Assembly: GCA_027307235.1 (NCBI GenBank)
Contig: DAHUXH010000020.1
Location: 124,001-188,000, forward strand
Source of the DNA: Vulcanimicrobiota bacterium
GTDB taxonomy: Bacteria; Vulcanimicrobiota; Vulcanimicrobiia; Vulcanimicrobiales; Vulcanimicrobiaceae
Direction: 5' to 3'
DNA length: 64,000 nucleotides
Both the position numbers and the translations under genes were made by a program. Shown here piece after piece: positions 52,110 to 63,700 of the stretch (within the stretch, counting starts at the first letter, position 1; the number at the start of each line of letters is the position of its first letter). The notes below the pieces were generated by a model, which was not told the origin of the DNA, made no database searches, and worked only from the letters and a program-made list of their open reading frames with translations.

Positions 52110-52924
52110 TATTTTTTCGGAGCGCCTTTCTTGCGCGTTTTTGCCGCGCCGTTCTTGGACGTCGCCGGCTTCTCGGGAACCGCGGGAACGTTTTCGACGA
52201 TCGCATGTTCGCTATCGATGGCCGAGAGCGGGACATGATAACGCCGCAAGAGATAGAGTTGCTGCGCCATCGCAAAGAGATTGAACGCAAGCCAGTACAG
52301 CACCATTGCCGACGGCCATTTGTATTGGAAACCGACGAAGCCGAGCATCAGCGGTGAGAAGAACTGCATGATCTTCATCTGTTGTGCTTGCGCGGGATCA
52401 CTCGGCGGCATCGTCGTGTACCGCATGTTCACGTACTGCGAGACCATGTAGAGCACGAGCAGAATCACGTCGGGGTGCGCAAGACTGTCGGCGATGATCT
52501 TCGGCCACGCCTGGGCGAGCGGCGAGCCGACCCATAGGAAGTTGGCGTGCTCGTAGAGGTCTTTGTGCGCGGTGACCGCCCAGTAGACGCTGAAGAGAAT
52601 CGGCAACTGCACGAGCATCGGCAGACAGCCGGCAAGCGGATTGACGCCCTCGGATTTGTAGAGCGCCATCGTCTCTTGCTGGAGCTTTTGCGGATCGCTC
52701 TTGAATTTGGCTTGGAGCGCCTTGAGTTTCGGCGCGACGCCCTGCATTTTGATCATCGACTTGAACTGTGCGGCGTTCAAGCTCCAGAACGCGAGGCGAA
52801 TCAGAAGCGCCAGCAGGACGAGGCTGAGCCCGAGGTCGTGCACTACATGGTTGATCGCGACGATCGCCCAGGTGAGGCCGTCGACGATCGGCTGGAGAAA
52901 CGAGGCGGCAAAAACGAGGTCCAA
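52109..52924 (-). CDS. yidC: YidC/Oxa1 membrane protein insertase
   Basis: 271 residues, the short form without the large periplasmic P1 domain of Gram-negative YidC. Five or so helices: an N-terminal re-entrant segment, then LGLSLVLLALLIRL, CLPMLVQLPILFSVYWAV, and FFSPLMLGFVGFQYKWPSAMVLYWLAFNLF (split). KLKALQAKFKSDPQKL is the cytoplasmic coiled region. The basic C-tail (KKGAPKK) could contact ribosomes. Start is TTG 52924 after GAAAGG. It inserts membrane proteins with or without Sec. Confidence 0.95.
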   Translation of the reverse strand: MDLVFAASFLQPIVDGLTWAIVAINHVVHDLGLSLVLLALLIRLAFWSLNAAQFKSMIKMQGVAPKLKALQAKFKSDPQKLQQETMALYKSEGVNPLAGCLPMLVQLPILFSVYWAVTAHKDLYEHANFLWVGSPLAQAWPKIIADSLAHPDVILLVLYMVSQYVNMRYTTMPPSDPAQAQQMKIMQFFSPLMLGFVGFQYKWPSAMVLYWLAFNLFAMAQQLYLLRRYHVPLSAIDSEHAIVENVPAVPEKPATSKNGAAKTRKKGAPKK

Positions 52925-52951
52925 GGAAAACCTTTCGAGCGGGAAGAGCGC

Positions 52952-53170
52952 TTAGGGTACCGGGTCGACGCCGCCTGGGTTCCACGGGTGGCAGCGACCG
53001 ATCCGCGCGAGCGAAAGCACCGTCCCGCGGACGACCCCGTGTTTCTCGATCGCCTCGAACGCGTACTGCGAGCACGACGGATAGAAACGGCAGGCCGGGG
53101 AGAGCAGCGGCGACACCAAGCGCCGGTACAGTGTGATGAGGCCGAGCGCCAAGCGGCGGACGGGATTCAT
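52952..53170 (-). CDS. yidD: Membrane protein insertion efficiency factor YidD
   Basis: 72 residues. Contains [37 protein letters not shown] (in two parts), whose paired cysteines and YPSCSxY are the family signature, then [10 protein letters not shown]. Supports YidC function at the inner membrane. ATG 53170 overlaps the rnpA stop as ATGA. Confidence 0.95.
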   Translation of the reverse strand: MNPVRRLALGLITLYRRLVSPLLSPACRFYPSCSQYAFEAIEKHGVVRGTVLSLARIGRCHPWNPGGVDPVP

Positions 53171-53484
53171 GCCAGCGCCCGATGGAGGTCGGCGCGCAAT
53201 GCCGCGAAGCCGGCGGCGGCAGCCGGAGGATTGGCGACCACGAGCAGCCGCTCGGGCGGACGGCCGGCGAGCCCGTCGTGCAGCAGCGCGGCTAGGCGGC
53301 GCCGCACGCGATTGCGGACGACGGCCTTGCCGACGGCCTTGCTGACGACAATACCGACCTCGGCGCGGCCATCAGGGGCGGCGCCGGGAGAGCGATACAG
53401 CACGAGCGTCGGTTGCGCGCTGCGGCGCCCGCGGCGCACGGCGCGAAAGGCCCCGGCGCGACGCAGGCTCGTGAACCGGCGCAT
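53167..53484 (-). CDS. rnpA: Ribonuclease P protein component
   Basis: 105 residues. Binds the RNase P RNA, which matures tRNA 5' ends. Basic; the conserved RNR box appears as [19 protein letters not shown] (about 50-68). ATG 53484 overlaps the rpmH stop by one base. Confidence 0.95.
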   Translation of the reverse strand: MRRFTSLRRAGAFRAVRRGRRSAQPTLVLYRSPGAAPDGRAEVGIVVSKAVGKAVVRNRVRRRLAALLHDGLAGRPPERLLVVANPPAAAAGFAALRADLHRALA

Positions 53485-53618
53485 CAGACGGTGAGGCGGT
53501 GACGCCCCTTCTTGCGGCGGCGCGCGATCACCGCACGGCCATTCTTCGTACTCATACGTTCGAGAAAGCCGTGGACGCGCTTGCGACGCCGATTGTGCGG
53601 CTGAAAGGTCCGCTTCAT
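53484..53618 (-). CDS. rpmH: 50S ribosomal protein L34
   Basis: 44 residues, the exact usual length. Begins [20 protein letters not shown] and ends [17 protein letters not shown] 11 bases ahead of ATG 53618 is the ribosome site. A strong promoter lies upstream at 53681-53710. Too short for a usual ORF list, but unmistakable. Confidence 0.98.
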   Translation of the reverse strand: MKRTFQPHNRRRKRVHGFLERMSTKNGRAVIARRRKKGRHRLTV

Positions 53619-54101
53619 GGTAACTGGTCTCTCCTAGGAATGAAGCACCGCCTCACGATGGGGGCGGCACACAGCGCCTCAGTATAGTCGGTGCGCCCGC
53701 ACACCGTCAAGGCGAAACGACGGCGGCGACGGCGGCGGGGCGCAGGTGCGCTCCGCACGACGGTTCTTAACCTTCTTTTGGGGCGTCGTTGCGTTGTCCA
53801 CACCTGTGGGGCGTTTTGTGGAGAACGTGTCGCGCAGGCGCGGCGTCGCTGACACGCAAATCGCGTCATTGCCGCATTTTCACACACTGTCAAGGGTTGG
53901 AGAAGACGCCGATCGCGGCACGCAAAACGCGCGCAAAACGCCATTTTTCGGCCTGTGTATAGGTGCATAAGTCTGTGGAAATTTTCCGCAGGAGAGCGTC
54001 TCCATTAAGCCAATCATCGCGCCTCACGCTCGGCGTCCAATCGACTTTTGTCGCTGAAAATGCCGCGCGAAACTCGTGCGAAAACAAGGACGGATTTGGG
54101 A
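53619..54101. other. rpmH-dnaA spacer with DnaA-box-like sites
   Basis: 483 bases without a gene. Besides the rpmH promoter it holds TTGTCCACA (53794-53802, one mismatch to TTATCCACA), TGTGGAGAA (53817-53825, one mismatch to the reverse box) and weaker TGTGTATAG (53954-53962) and TGTGGAAAT (53974-53982). This may be a dnaA autoregulatory region or one half of a bipartite origin. Confidence 0.65.
53681..53710 (-). promoter_or_regulatory. Predicted sigma-70-type promoter of rpmH-rnpA operon
   Basis: On the minus strand: TTGACG (53705-53710) and TATACT (53681-53686), 18 bases apart, reading toward rpmH. It would give a 5' leader of about 55 bases. Confidence 0.7.
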
Positions 54102-55457
54102 ATGGCGCTTGCTTTCGGCAGTTCTGACGTCTCGAACGATCTCTGGCGCTCATCTTTGGACGCGCTGGAACAGAAATTTTCCAAAGCGGTCTTCGAGATG
54201 TGGATCAAGCCGATTCGTTTGGTCTCACTCGACGACAACGTCTTGTTGCTCGCCGTTCAAAGCAACTTTGCGCGCGACTGGGTTGAGAATCGTTTGAAGA
54301 CACAGATCGTCGGCGTGCTGACCGAACTCTTCGGCGCGGACATCGAGCTGCGCTTCACCGTGGCTGAGGACGCCGCCGATCCGGTCTCGGCGCCCCCGGC
54401 CGCCGCCGCACGTCCGGCCGAAGAGCTGCGAACCGGCAACCTGAATCCGCGCTACATCTTCGACGAATTCGTGATCGGCAACTCGAACCGGTTTGCGCAC
54501 GCGGCCGCGCAGGCGGTTGCCGGAGCGCCTGCTCGCGCCTACAATCCGCTGTTCTTGTACGGCGGGGTCGGTTTGGGCAAGACCCACCTGATGCACGCCA
54601 TCGGGCATCGCGTGCTTGCGGACAATGCGCAGGCCAACGTCGTCTACGTTACCTGCGAGAAGTTCACCAACGAGTTCATCATCGCGATCAAAAACAACCA
54701 GACGCTCGAATTCCGCAACAAATACCGGCATGTCGACGTGCTCTTGATCGACGACATCCAGTTCCTCGAAGGCAAGGAACAGACGCAAGAAGAGTTCTTC
54801 CATACCTTCAACGCGCTGCATGAGTCGGGGCGTCAACTGGTGATCTCCAGCGACCGGCCGCCCAAGGAAATTCAAACCCTTGAGTCGCGTCTGCGGTCGC
54901 GCTTCGAGTGGGGGTTGCTCACCGACATCCAGACCCCCGACCTCGAAACCCGTGAAGCGATCTTGCGCAAGAAAGCCGAGAGCGAGCAGATTCCGGTTCC
55001 CAACGAGGTGACGTCGTTCATCGCCAAAGTGATCCCATCCAACATCCGCGAGCTTGAAGGCGCGCTCATTCGCGTGGTCGCCTACGCGTCGCTCACCAAG
55101 TCGCCGATCACCGTCGACCTCGCGGCCGAGGTGCTCAAGAGCGCGGTGGCGCAGGCGCCGCTGCAGCGCATCACCATCGGCAAGATCAAGGAGACCGTCT
55201 CCGGCGCACACGGCCTGACCGTCAAGGAGATGGACAACCAGCGCCGCGATCAGCGCCTGGCGGCGCCCCGCCAGATCGCGATGTATATCGCGACCGAGTT
55301 GACGGACTACTCGCTGCCGCAGATCGCCCGCGAGTTCGGCAAGAAAGATCACACGACCGTGATGTACGCCCGCGACAAGATCAAAGACCAGATGCAGCGC
55401 GATGAAGCCTACCGCAATCGGATCCGGCAGTTGATCGCGATGTGCCAGAACCCGTGA
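54102..55457 (+). CDS. dnaA: Chromosomal replication initiator DnaA
   Basis: 451 residues from ATG 54102, which has AAGGA 11 bases ahead; ATG 54060 and TTG 54048 would add 14 or 18 basic residues. Domain I (about 1-85, LWRSSLDALEQKFSKAVFEMWI), a short linker (about 90-115), the AAA+ domain (Walker A GGVGLGKTH at about 154, Walker B LLIDDIQFLEG) and the DNA-binding domain IV (about 345-451; LAAPRQIAMYIATELTDYSL and FGKKDHTTVMYA). It opens oriC and is encoded between two DnaA-box spacers. Confidence 0.97.
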   Translation: MALAFGSSDVSNDLWRSSLDALEQKFSKAVFEMWIKPIRLVSLDDNVLLLAVQSNFARDWVENRLKTQIVGVLTELFGADIELRFTVAEDAADPVSAPPAAAARPAEELRTGNLNPRYIFDEFVIGNSNRFAHAAAQAVAGAPARAYNPLFLYGGVGLGKTHLMHAIGHRVLADNAQANVVYVTCEKFTNEFIIAIKNNQTLEFRNKYRHVDVLLIDDIQFLEGKEQTQEEFFHTFNALHESGRQLVISSDRPPKEIQTLESRLRSRFEWGLLTDIQTPDLETREAILRKKAESEQIPVPNEVTSFIAKVIPSNIRELEGALIRVVAYASLTKSPITVDLAAEVLKSAVAQAPLQRITIGKIKETVSGAHGLTVKEMDNQRRDQRLAAPRQIAMYIATELTDYSLPQIAREFGKKDHTTVMYARDKIKDQMQRDEAYRNRIRQLIAMCQNP

Positions 55458-55758
55458 GCGACACCTCACAGACGCGGCCCGGACAGTCGTCCGGGCCGCT
55501 TTCTTTTCCGCCCGCTATCCCCACTGTCCACGGTTACGGCGCACAGGTTCGCGTCCGCACCGTGGATAACAGCCGTCTGTCGATAACACGCTCGGCTTCC
55601 ACACCTTCCGCGTGTCGGCATACACAACTCATGCAACCGGCAAAGCCGCATTCTCGCGAGGAAAAAGCCAGTTCTTCGCAGGATGCACCGCCTTACTACT
55701 ATTACGACGATCTTTCTTTCTTAAAAGAGAACCAAAAACCGCACACGATCGGTGGAGT
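55458..55758. other. Probable oriC (dnaA-dnaN spacer)
   Basis: 301 bases without a gene. Reverse DnaA boxes CGTGGATAA (55561-55569) and TGTCGATAA (55578-55586), each one mismatch from TGTGGATAA; weaker CTATCCCCA (55515-55523). About 105 bases after them come a GC cluster, a DnaA-trio (55693-55710) and an AT-rich tract (about 55711-55745) before dnaN. This order matches the basal unwinding system known from Bacillus. Confidence 0.75.
55693..55710 (+). promoter_or_regulatory. DnaA-trio-like element
   Basis: Read in threes: TTA CTA CTA TTA, then CGA CGA. The opposite strand gives four TAR-type trios, the pattern DnaA grips on single strands when opening an origin, followed by an AT-rich stretch. 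Confidence 0.6.
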
Positions 55759-56874
55759 ATGAAGTTCACCTGTAACACCAAAGACATCGCCTCAGCCGTC
55801 GGCGCGGCCAGCAAAGTGGTCAACGTTCACACGACGGTGCCGATTCTCTCCAACGTGTTGTTAACCGCGGCCGACGGGAAGATCGCCGTGCGCGCCACCG
55901 ATCTCGAGCTAACGCTCGAACACGCCTTCCCGGCCGAGGTGGGTGAAGGCGGCGCGGTCACCGTGCCGGCGAAACTGTTCTCCAGCTACCTTGCGAATTT
56001 GGCGCCGGGAATGTTGGAGTTGACCGGCACGCCGACGCGGGCTAGCGTTAAATGCGAGCGCAGCAACTACGATTTCAACGCCCTGCCGCCCGATGAGTAT
56101 CCGCCGCTGCCGAGCGCATCGAAAAGCGCGCAGTTTACGGTGACCGGAAAACGCCTTCGTGACGGCATCAACTCCACCATCTTCGCCGCCTCGAACGAAG
56201 AAGCGCGTGGTGCCGTGCTGATGGGAACGCTCATCGAGATCGAAGGGCGCAACCTCACCATGGTCGCGACCGACGGCTATCGTCTGGCGAAATGGCAGAC
56301 GACGATGGACGAAGGCATCTCCGGCAGCGAGCGGTTCATCGTCCCGTCGCGGGCGCTCGCCGAAGTGGCGCGTAATCTCGGCGGCGGTGAAGCGATCGCC
56401 GTCTCCGCGCTCGGCGCGCAGAACAACCAACTCGCCTTCAGCAGCGGTGACGTCGCGATCACGGTGCGGCTGGTGGACGGTCAGTACCCCAACTACGGAC
56501 AGGTCATCCCCGCCAAGTTCGATCGCCAGATCGTCGTGAACACGCAAGCGCTGATCGCGAGCCTCAAGCGTGCGGAGTTGGTGGCGGGCGATCGCGCGAG
56601 CATGGTTAAGATTGCGATCTCGAATCAAACCTTGATCGTGACCGCGAGCAGCGACATCTCGGGCAACGCGTACGAAGAACTCGAAGTCGAGCAGACCGGC
56701 GAAGACTTGACGATCGCCTTTAATGCGCGCTACTTGCTCGATGTGCTCAATCACGTGGACGGCGAGCGGGCAGTCATGGAGTTTCTCGGACCGCTCTCGC
56801 CGGCGGCGATTCGTCCGCTGCAACCGGTCGATGGCGAGCAGCAACTCTATGTGTTGATGCCGCTGCGTCAGTAG
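55759..56874 (+). CDS. dnaN: DNA polymerase III beta sliding clamp
   Basis: 371 residues, full length, three clamp domains. Begins KFTCNTKDIASAVGAASKVV; VPILSNVLLTA (about 30), ATDLELTLEH (about 47), TDGYRLAKWQT (about 170) and the C-terminal PIRPLQPVDGEQQLYVLMPLR-type end (here AIRPLQP) bind partners. ATG 55759 follows GGTGGAG. Confers processivity on replication. Confidence 0.97.
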   Translation: MKFTCNTKDIASAVGAASKVVNVHTTVPILSNVLLTAADGKIAVRATDLELTLEHAFPAEVGEGGAVTVPAKLFSSYLANLAPGMLELTGTPTRASVKCERSNYDFNALPPDEYPPLPSASKSAQFTVTGKRLRDGINSTIFAASNEEARGAVLMGTLIEIEGRNLTMVATDGYRLAKWQTTMDEGISGSERFIVPSRALAEVARNLGGGEAIAVSALGAQNNQLAFSSGDVAITVRLVDGQYPNYGQVIPAKFDRQIVVNTQALIASLKRAELVAGDRASMVKIAISNQTLIVTASSDISGNAYEELEVEQTGEDLTIAFNARYLLDVLNHVDGERAVMEFLGPLSPAAIRPLQPVDGEQQLYVLMPLRQ

Positions 56875-56883
56875 CGAGCGGCC

Positions 56884-57981
56884 GTGCGCCTCGACCGCGT
56901 CGCGCTGTCGAATTTTCGCAACTATTCGACGCTCGAACTCGCCTTGAGTTCGGGCGTCAACGTCTTTCTCGGTGAGAACGCGCAAGGCAAGAGCAATCTG
57001 CTGGAAGCGATCGCCATGCTCGGTACGGGAAAGTCGTTTCGCACGACGCGCGATGCCGAGGTGATTCGCGAGGGACTCGAGCTAGCGAGCATCGCCGGCA
57101 CGGCCACGATGCGAGCGGGAAGCGTCCATCTCAGTTGCACGGTCACTCGCGGCGCGCGCGGCACGCGCAAAGTCTACACCGTCAACGGACAAGCCGTGCG
57201 ATACGCGGCGTTTCTCGGCCGCGCCAAAGTCGTGACGTTCGTTCCCGCCGACCTCCACTTGATCGACGGAGCGCCCAGCGGCCGCCGCGGGCTGCTCAAC
57301 AGCGCGCTTGCACAAGATGACGTCCGGTATTTCCGGCATCTCGCGCGCTATCAGCGCGCCGTGCAGCAAAAAGCCGCGCTGCTGCGCAGCGGCGAACACC
57401 CCGATGCCGCATTGCTGCAGATCTACGACGAGGCGATCGTCGAGATCGGCACGGAGCTGATGCTGGCGCGCGATCACTTCGTGCGAGAGCTCGCGCGCGA
57501 AGCCGAGCGCGCGCACGCGCACCTCGCGCCGCACGAGCGCCTGACCGTGCGCTATCACCCGAACGTGCCGTTCGAAGGCGCAACGCGCGACGCCGTTATC
57601 ACCGCGTTTCGCGCCCGTCTGCGCGAGCGGGCCGCCGCCGAAGCGCAGCGCGCGACGTGTCTGGTCGGCCCGCATCGCGACGACCTCGTCCTCGAACTCG
57701 ACGCGCGCGCGCTCGACGTATTCGGTTCGCAAGGGCAAAAGCGCACGGCGGTACTGGCTCTCAAGATTGCCGAATACACGGTCATGCGCGACCGGAACGA
57801 CGAGGCGCCCCTCTTGCTGCTCGACGACGTCCTCTCCGAACTGGATGACGCGCGTGCTCGGGCGCTGGTCGCCGTGCTCGCCGGTGCCGAGCAAGCGTTC
57901 GTTACCGCTACCCATCTGCCGCCCGAGCTGCAAGCCGCCCGCCGCTTCCGGATCGTTGCCGGCGCCGTCGAGGCCGCGTAG
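56884..57981 (+). CDS. recF: DNA replication and repair protein RecF
   Basis: 365 residues. SMC-like ATPase that helps load RecA at gaps. N-terminal LSNFRNYSTLELALSSGVNVFLG is typical; Walker A GENAQGKSNLLEAI (about 31-44); signature GSQGQKRTAVLALKIAE (about 280); Walker B LLLDDVLSELDDARA (about 315). GTG 56884. It overlaps dciA by one base. Confidence 0.96.
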   Translation: MRLDRVALSNFRNYSTLELALSSGVNVFLGENAQGKSNLLEAIAMLGTGKSFRTTRDAEVIREGLELASIAGTATMRAGSVHLSCTVTRGARGTRKVYTVNGQAVRYAAFLGRAKVVTFVPADLHLIDGAPSGRRGLLNSALAQDDVRYFRHLARYQRAVQQKAALLRSGEHPDAALLQIYDEAIVEIGTELMLARDHFVRELAREAERAHAHLAPHERLTVRYHPNVPFEGATRDAVITAFRARLRERAAAEAQRATCLVGPHRDDLVLELDARALDVFGSQGQKRTAVLALKIAEYTVMRDRNDEAPLLLLDDVLSELDDARARALVAVLAGAEQAFVTATHLPPELQAARRFRIVAGAVEAA

Positions 57982-58824
57982 TGCTGCGTCCGCTGCGGGA
58001 ATCGCTGCGCTCCTGGGCGCCGCGGGCGGGGGGGCCGCGCGAGCCGCTCGATGCCGTGCGCGCGCTGTGGCCGGAGATCGTCGGCGCGCATGTCGCCCAG
58101 CACACGCGGCCGCTCGTGCTCGAGCGCGACACGCTGATCGTCGCCGTGCGCTCGAACGCCTGGGCGGCGCAACTCGGCTTTGAGACCGAACGCATCGTGG
58201 AAGCGCTGCGCGCGAAAGTCCCGCGGCTGGCCGTGAGCGGCGTTCGCTTTCGTGTCGGCATGGGAACGGTTGCTACGTCCGGCGGCGTCGACGACGCGGC
58301 GCCGCGCAAACGCCGGATCGTGCGCGTGGCGCAGCGACCGCCCACGGCCGATGCCGGAGAGGCGCTGGCACGCTTTCGCGAAGACGTCGTCGCGGATCAG
58401 CGGGCCAAGCGCGCCGCCGGGTGGAAAGAATGTCAAGGATGCGGGGCGCAGATCGCTCCCGGACGCGCAACCGAGTGCATTCCGTGTCGGAACGCACGGT
58501 TTCAGGCGAGATCGCAGGCGGTCGCACGGGTCCTCTTTGAGGCCCCCGGGCTTGGTTTCGAAGGCGTGCAGGCGCACGTCGAAGGCCTCTCACGCGAAGC
58601 CTACCAGGCCGAACGGCGGCGGCTGCTCGCCCGCTGGCGGCTCGACTTGGAGCGCGCGGCGCGTGACGGGAGATGTTCGAGCGACGGACGCGAACGGCGG
58701 ATCGCCGATTCCTACGTCTTGCTCAAGACCGGGATCGCGCCCGGACATATCGCGCCCGCGACGATCCGCAACGAACTCGGCGACGCGATTTATGCGTTGC
58801 TCTATGGGATGAACGAAGAAACGA

Positions 58825-58847
<23 letters not shown>
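57981..58847 (+). CDS. dciA: DciA/DUF721-like helicase-loader protein with zinc ribbon
   Basis: 288 residues. Residues about 1-85 match DUF721/DciA (AVRALWPEIVGAHVAQHTRP and LIVAVRSNAWAAQLGFE), the factor that helps place replicative helicase DnaB. Then a basic linker, a four-cysteine ribbon CQGCG-x12-CIPC (about 152-172), and a helical C-terminal region without recognised match. DciA proteins are usually 100-180 residues, so the ribbon and tail are an addition. GTG 57981 overlaps the recF stop; its end overlaps gyrB by 23 bases. Placement in dnaN-recF-dciA-gyrB is common in Actinobacteria. Confidence 0.8.
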
Positions 58848-60729
<1,882 letters not shown>

Positions 60730-60746
60730 GGTTGCGCCATCCGGTG

Positions 60747-63700
60747 ATGCGCAAGCGGTATTGGATCGCGGCACTCATCGCCATCGCGTTCGTCCTTCTC
60801 GTCGCGAACCGGCACGCGGTCATGCGGTCGGTGCTCTGGCCCCTTACCGGCGCGGTCACCGGCTATTCCGTCGCCTACGATGCGTTGCAGGTCGGACCGT
60901 CGGCGATGTTCGTGCGCGGACTGCGCATCGGGCACGGGGGCGATCCGCTCTTCGATGCGAAGCGCGTGACGATCGCGTACGCGGCGCGCGATCTCTTGCC
61001 GGGAAGCACGCATCGTTTCGGCGTGCGCGCGATCGACATTGAATCGCCGGTTCTCACGATCGTGCGCCACAGCGATCAATCGCTGAACCTTCCCACCGGC
61101 GCGGCGCTGCCGGCTCAGAGACCCCTGCGCCTCAATTCCGTGCCCCTGCGCTTGGACGCGCGCGTGCGTAACGGCACCATCGTCGTCGTCGACGACCCGG
61201 TTGACGGCGCGCCGCGCGAAGTGCAGCGGGTCGAACATCTTGCCGTGGACGCCCATGTTGACGATGCCGGGCGCACGCACCTTGACGCGACGGCGTCGCT
61301 GGCCGGCGGCGGCGCGGTGCGCGCGCAGGGAACCATCGATCTCGCACGAGGCTATGCAATGCACCGCATCATTGCAACCGACGTGCCGCTCGGCGCGATC
61401 GCCAATGCCGCGATCGACAGCGGCGCGCTGCGCGCGACCGGCGGGCGTGCGCGCAGCATCGACGTGAAACTCTATGCGTTTGACGTCGCGCCGCAACAGT
61501 CGCCGCAGTATCATCTGGCCGGACGCTTCGACATCGGCGATGCATCGCTGCATCTCTCGTCGCTCGCACAGCCGGCGGTCGCGCTGCACGGAACGATCGA
61601 ACTGCTCGACGACGAAGTGTTCGCCGTCGCCGCCCGTGCGCGCACCGCGAACACGACCGTGCGGCTCGCAGGCGGCATCTTCGACTTTGCGCATCCGCAG
61701 CTGAACATCGGCATCGTGGGCAGCGGCGATCTCGCGGATCTGCGCCGTCTGCACCATTCGATCGCGTCGCGCCCGCTCGCCGGACGCACGTCGCTTGGCA
61801 TTCGTTTGACCGCAAGCGCCGATGCGCCGCTGGTGCTCATCGACGGAAGCTCCGCGCATCTGCACTACGGCCACGTGCCTCTCGACGACGTGCGCGCGCA
61901 CGTCGCCATCGATGGACAAGGCCTGATATTCACGCGATCGACTGCGCGCTACGGTGGTGTGAACCTGACGCTGCACGGTGCGCTCTCTTTCGATGATGCG
62001 AACACGGTTGCGCTCGACGTCCACGCCCGCGGTCCCGCGCGCGCGGTACCCTACCTCTCGGCGTTGCTCGCGCGCGAACACGTCGTGACCGACGCCACCC
62101 TGCGCGGACCGATCGCGCACGTCAGCGCGCGCGGTTTGCTGACAGCGTCGGGCGAGGGCAGTGCGTCGGTTCCGTTCACGCTGACCGGCGACGGTCACAC
62201 CTCGATCGGACCGATGCGCGCCGCCGTAGGAACGGGAACGGTCGCGGCCGGATGGACGATCGATCGCAGCGACGGCGACACCGCATTTTGGCTCGACGCC
62301 GATGGAATCAGCCTGCATCCCGCTCCGGCCTTCCCCGGCTTGCCGGCACCGGCCATCCCCCTCGAGGGCCGGGTCGTCCACGCCGGCCTCGCCGGCGGCG
62401 GCTCCTCGATCGCTCCGATCGTGGCTGGCCGGGTCGCCTTTGAGCGCACGCGCATCGCCGGACTCGGGATCGACCGGCTGGACGCCTCGTTCGCGGGTCC
62501 GCTCGCGGGCGCGCTGGTGAGCCGCCTGGACGGCGCCGGGCCGTGGGGGCGCTTCTCCGGCGAGGGCTCGGTCTCGCCGCACCGGATCGCGCTGCGCGGC
62601 ACGATCGACGGGACCCTCCAAGGCCTGGACGGAGAGCTCGGCTCGCTCCACGCTCGCGGACATGCGAGCGGGCCCTTTTCGATCGATGTGGGGCCGTCGG
62701 GCCTGCGTCTTGCGTCGGCGGGCCTCGCCATCGCGGGCGGGAGCGTCAATGGATTGCCGATATCGCGGGCGTCCGGGGAGCTGAGCGTCGCGGGGGGGCG
62801 CTTGGACGTGGGAGAGGCCCAGCTTGGGTTGGCGGGCGGGCGTGTGGTGGCCGCCGGTCCGGAGGACGCCGGCATCGCCTTCGTCGCGCGCGGCATCGAC
62901 GCGTCGCAACTCGGCGCGCTCGGACTCCCGCCCGCGCGCGGAACCATCGATGCCGCCGGCGCCTTTCGCGGTGGGCAATCCGCCGCGTTTCGCGGGAACG
63001 TCGTGCTGCGCGACGGCCGAGTGGGCCGCGTGCCGGTCGCCGGCTCGGCGGCGGTCGACTACGCAGGCAGCTCGGTCGGGATCGCGGACGCGGTGATCGG
63101 CGCCGCCGGTGCCCACGGCGAGGTCTCGGGCTCGATCTCCGGCCTCTCACAGGGCGCACCCGCCTACAACCTATTCGCGCACGTCGCGGCCGGCGATGCG
63201 GCGGCGGCGCTCGACCTCGCGCGCCGGCCGCATCCCGGCAGCGACGGCTTTTACGGCGCCGACCTTCACGTGACCGGGGAGGGACACGCCCCAAACGCGG
63301 TCGGCGTCTTGCGCATTCCGGTTGCTTCGGTCAACGGCTTGCCGATTCTCGACGGCTCCGCCGCGCTCGTCTACAACGGGGGCTTCGATCTGCGGCAGGG
63401 ACGGGTGCAGATCGGCTCGACCGCGCTCGCATTCTCGGCCCAGAACATCGACGGCCTCACCGGCGTGCGCGTGCGCTCGCCGCGTGCCGACCTTTCGGAC
63501 TTCGATGGACTCTTCGATACCGGCGACACGCTGGCCGGGACGGGTGCCTTGAACGCGCGCGTCACGATCACTCCGAACGACGTCAGCACCGGCGCCGACA
63601 TCAACCTGCTCGGCCTTCGGTATCTGAATTATCCGATCGGCGACACGACGGCGTCATGGTCGAGCCGGCACGGGTCGGTGACCGGAACGCTGCGCATCGC

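Noticed and set aside
53740-53760. Possible tRNA or small RNA in the rpmH-dnaA spacer
   Set aside because: No cloverleaf, no conserved T-arm sequence and no clear terminator; the GC-rich stretch alone is not enough.
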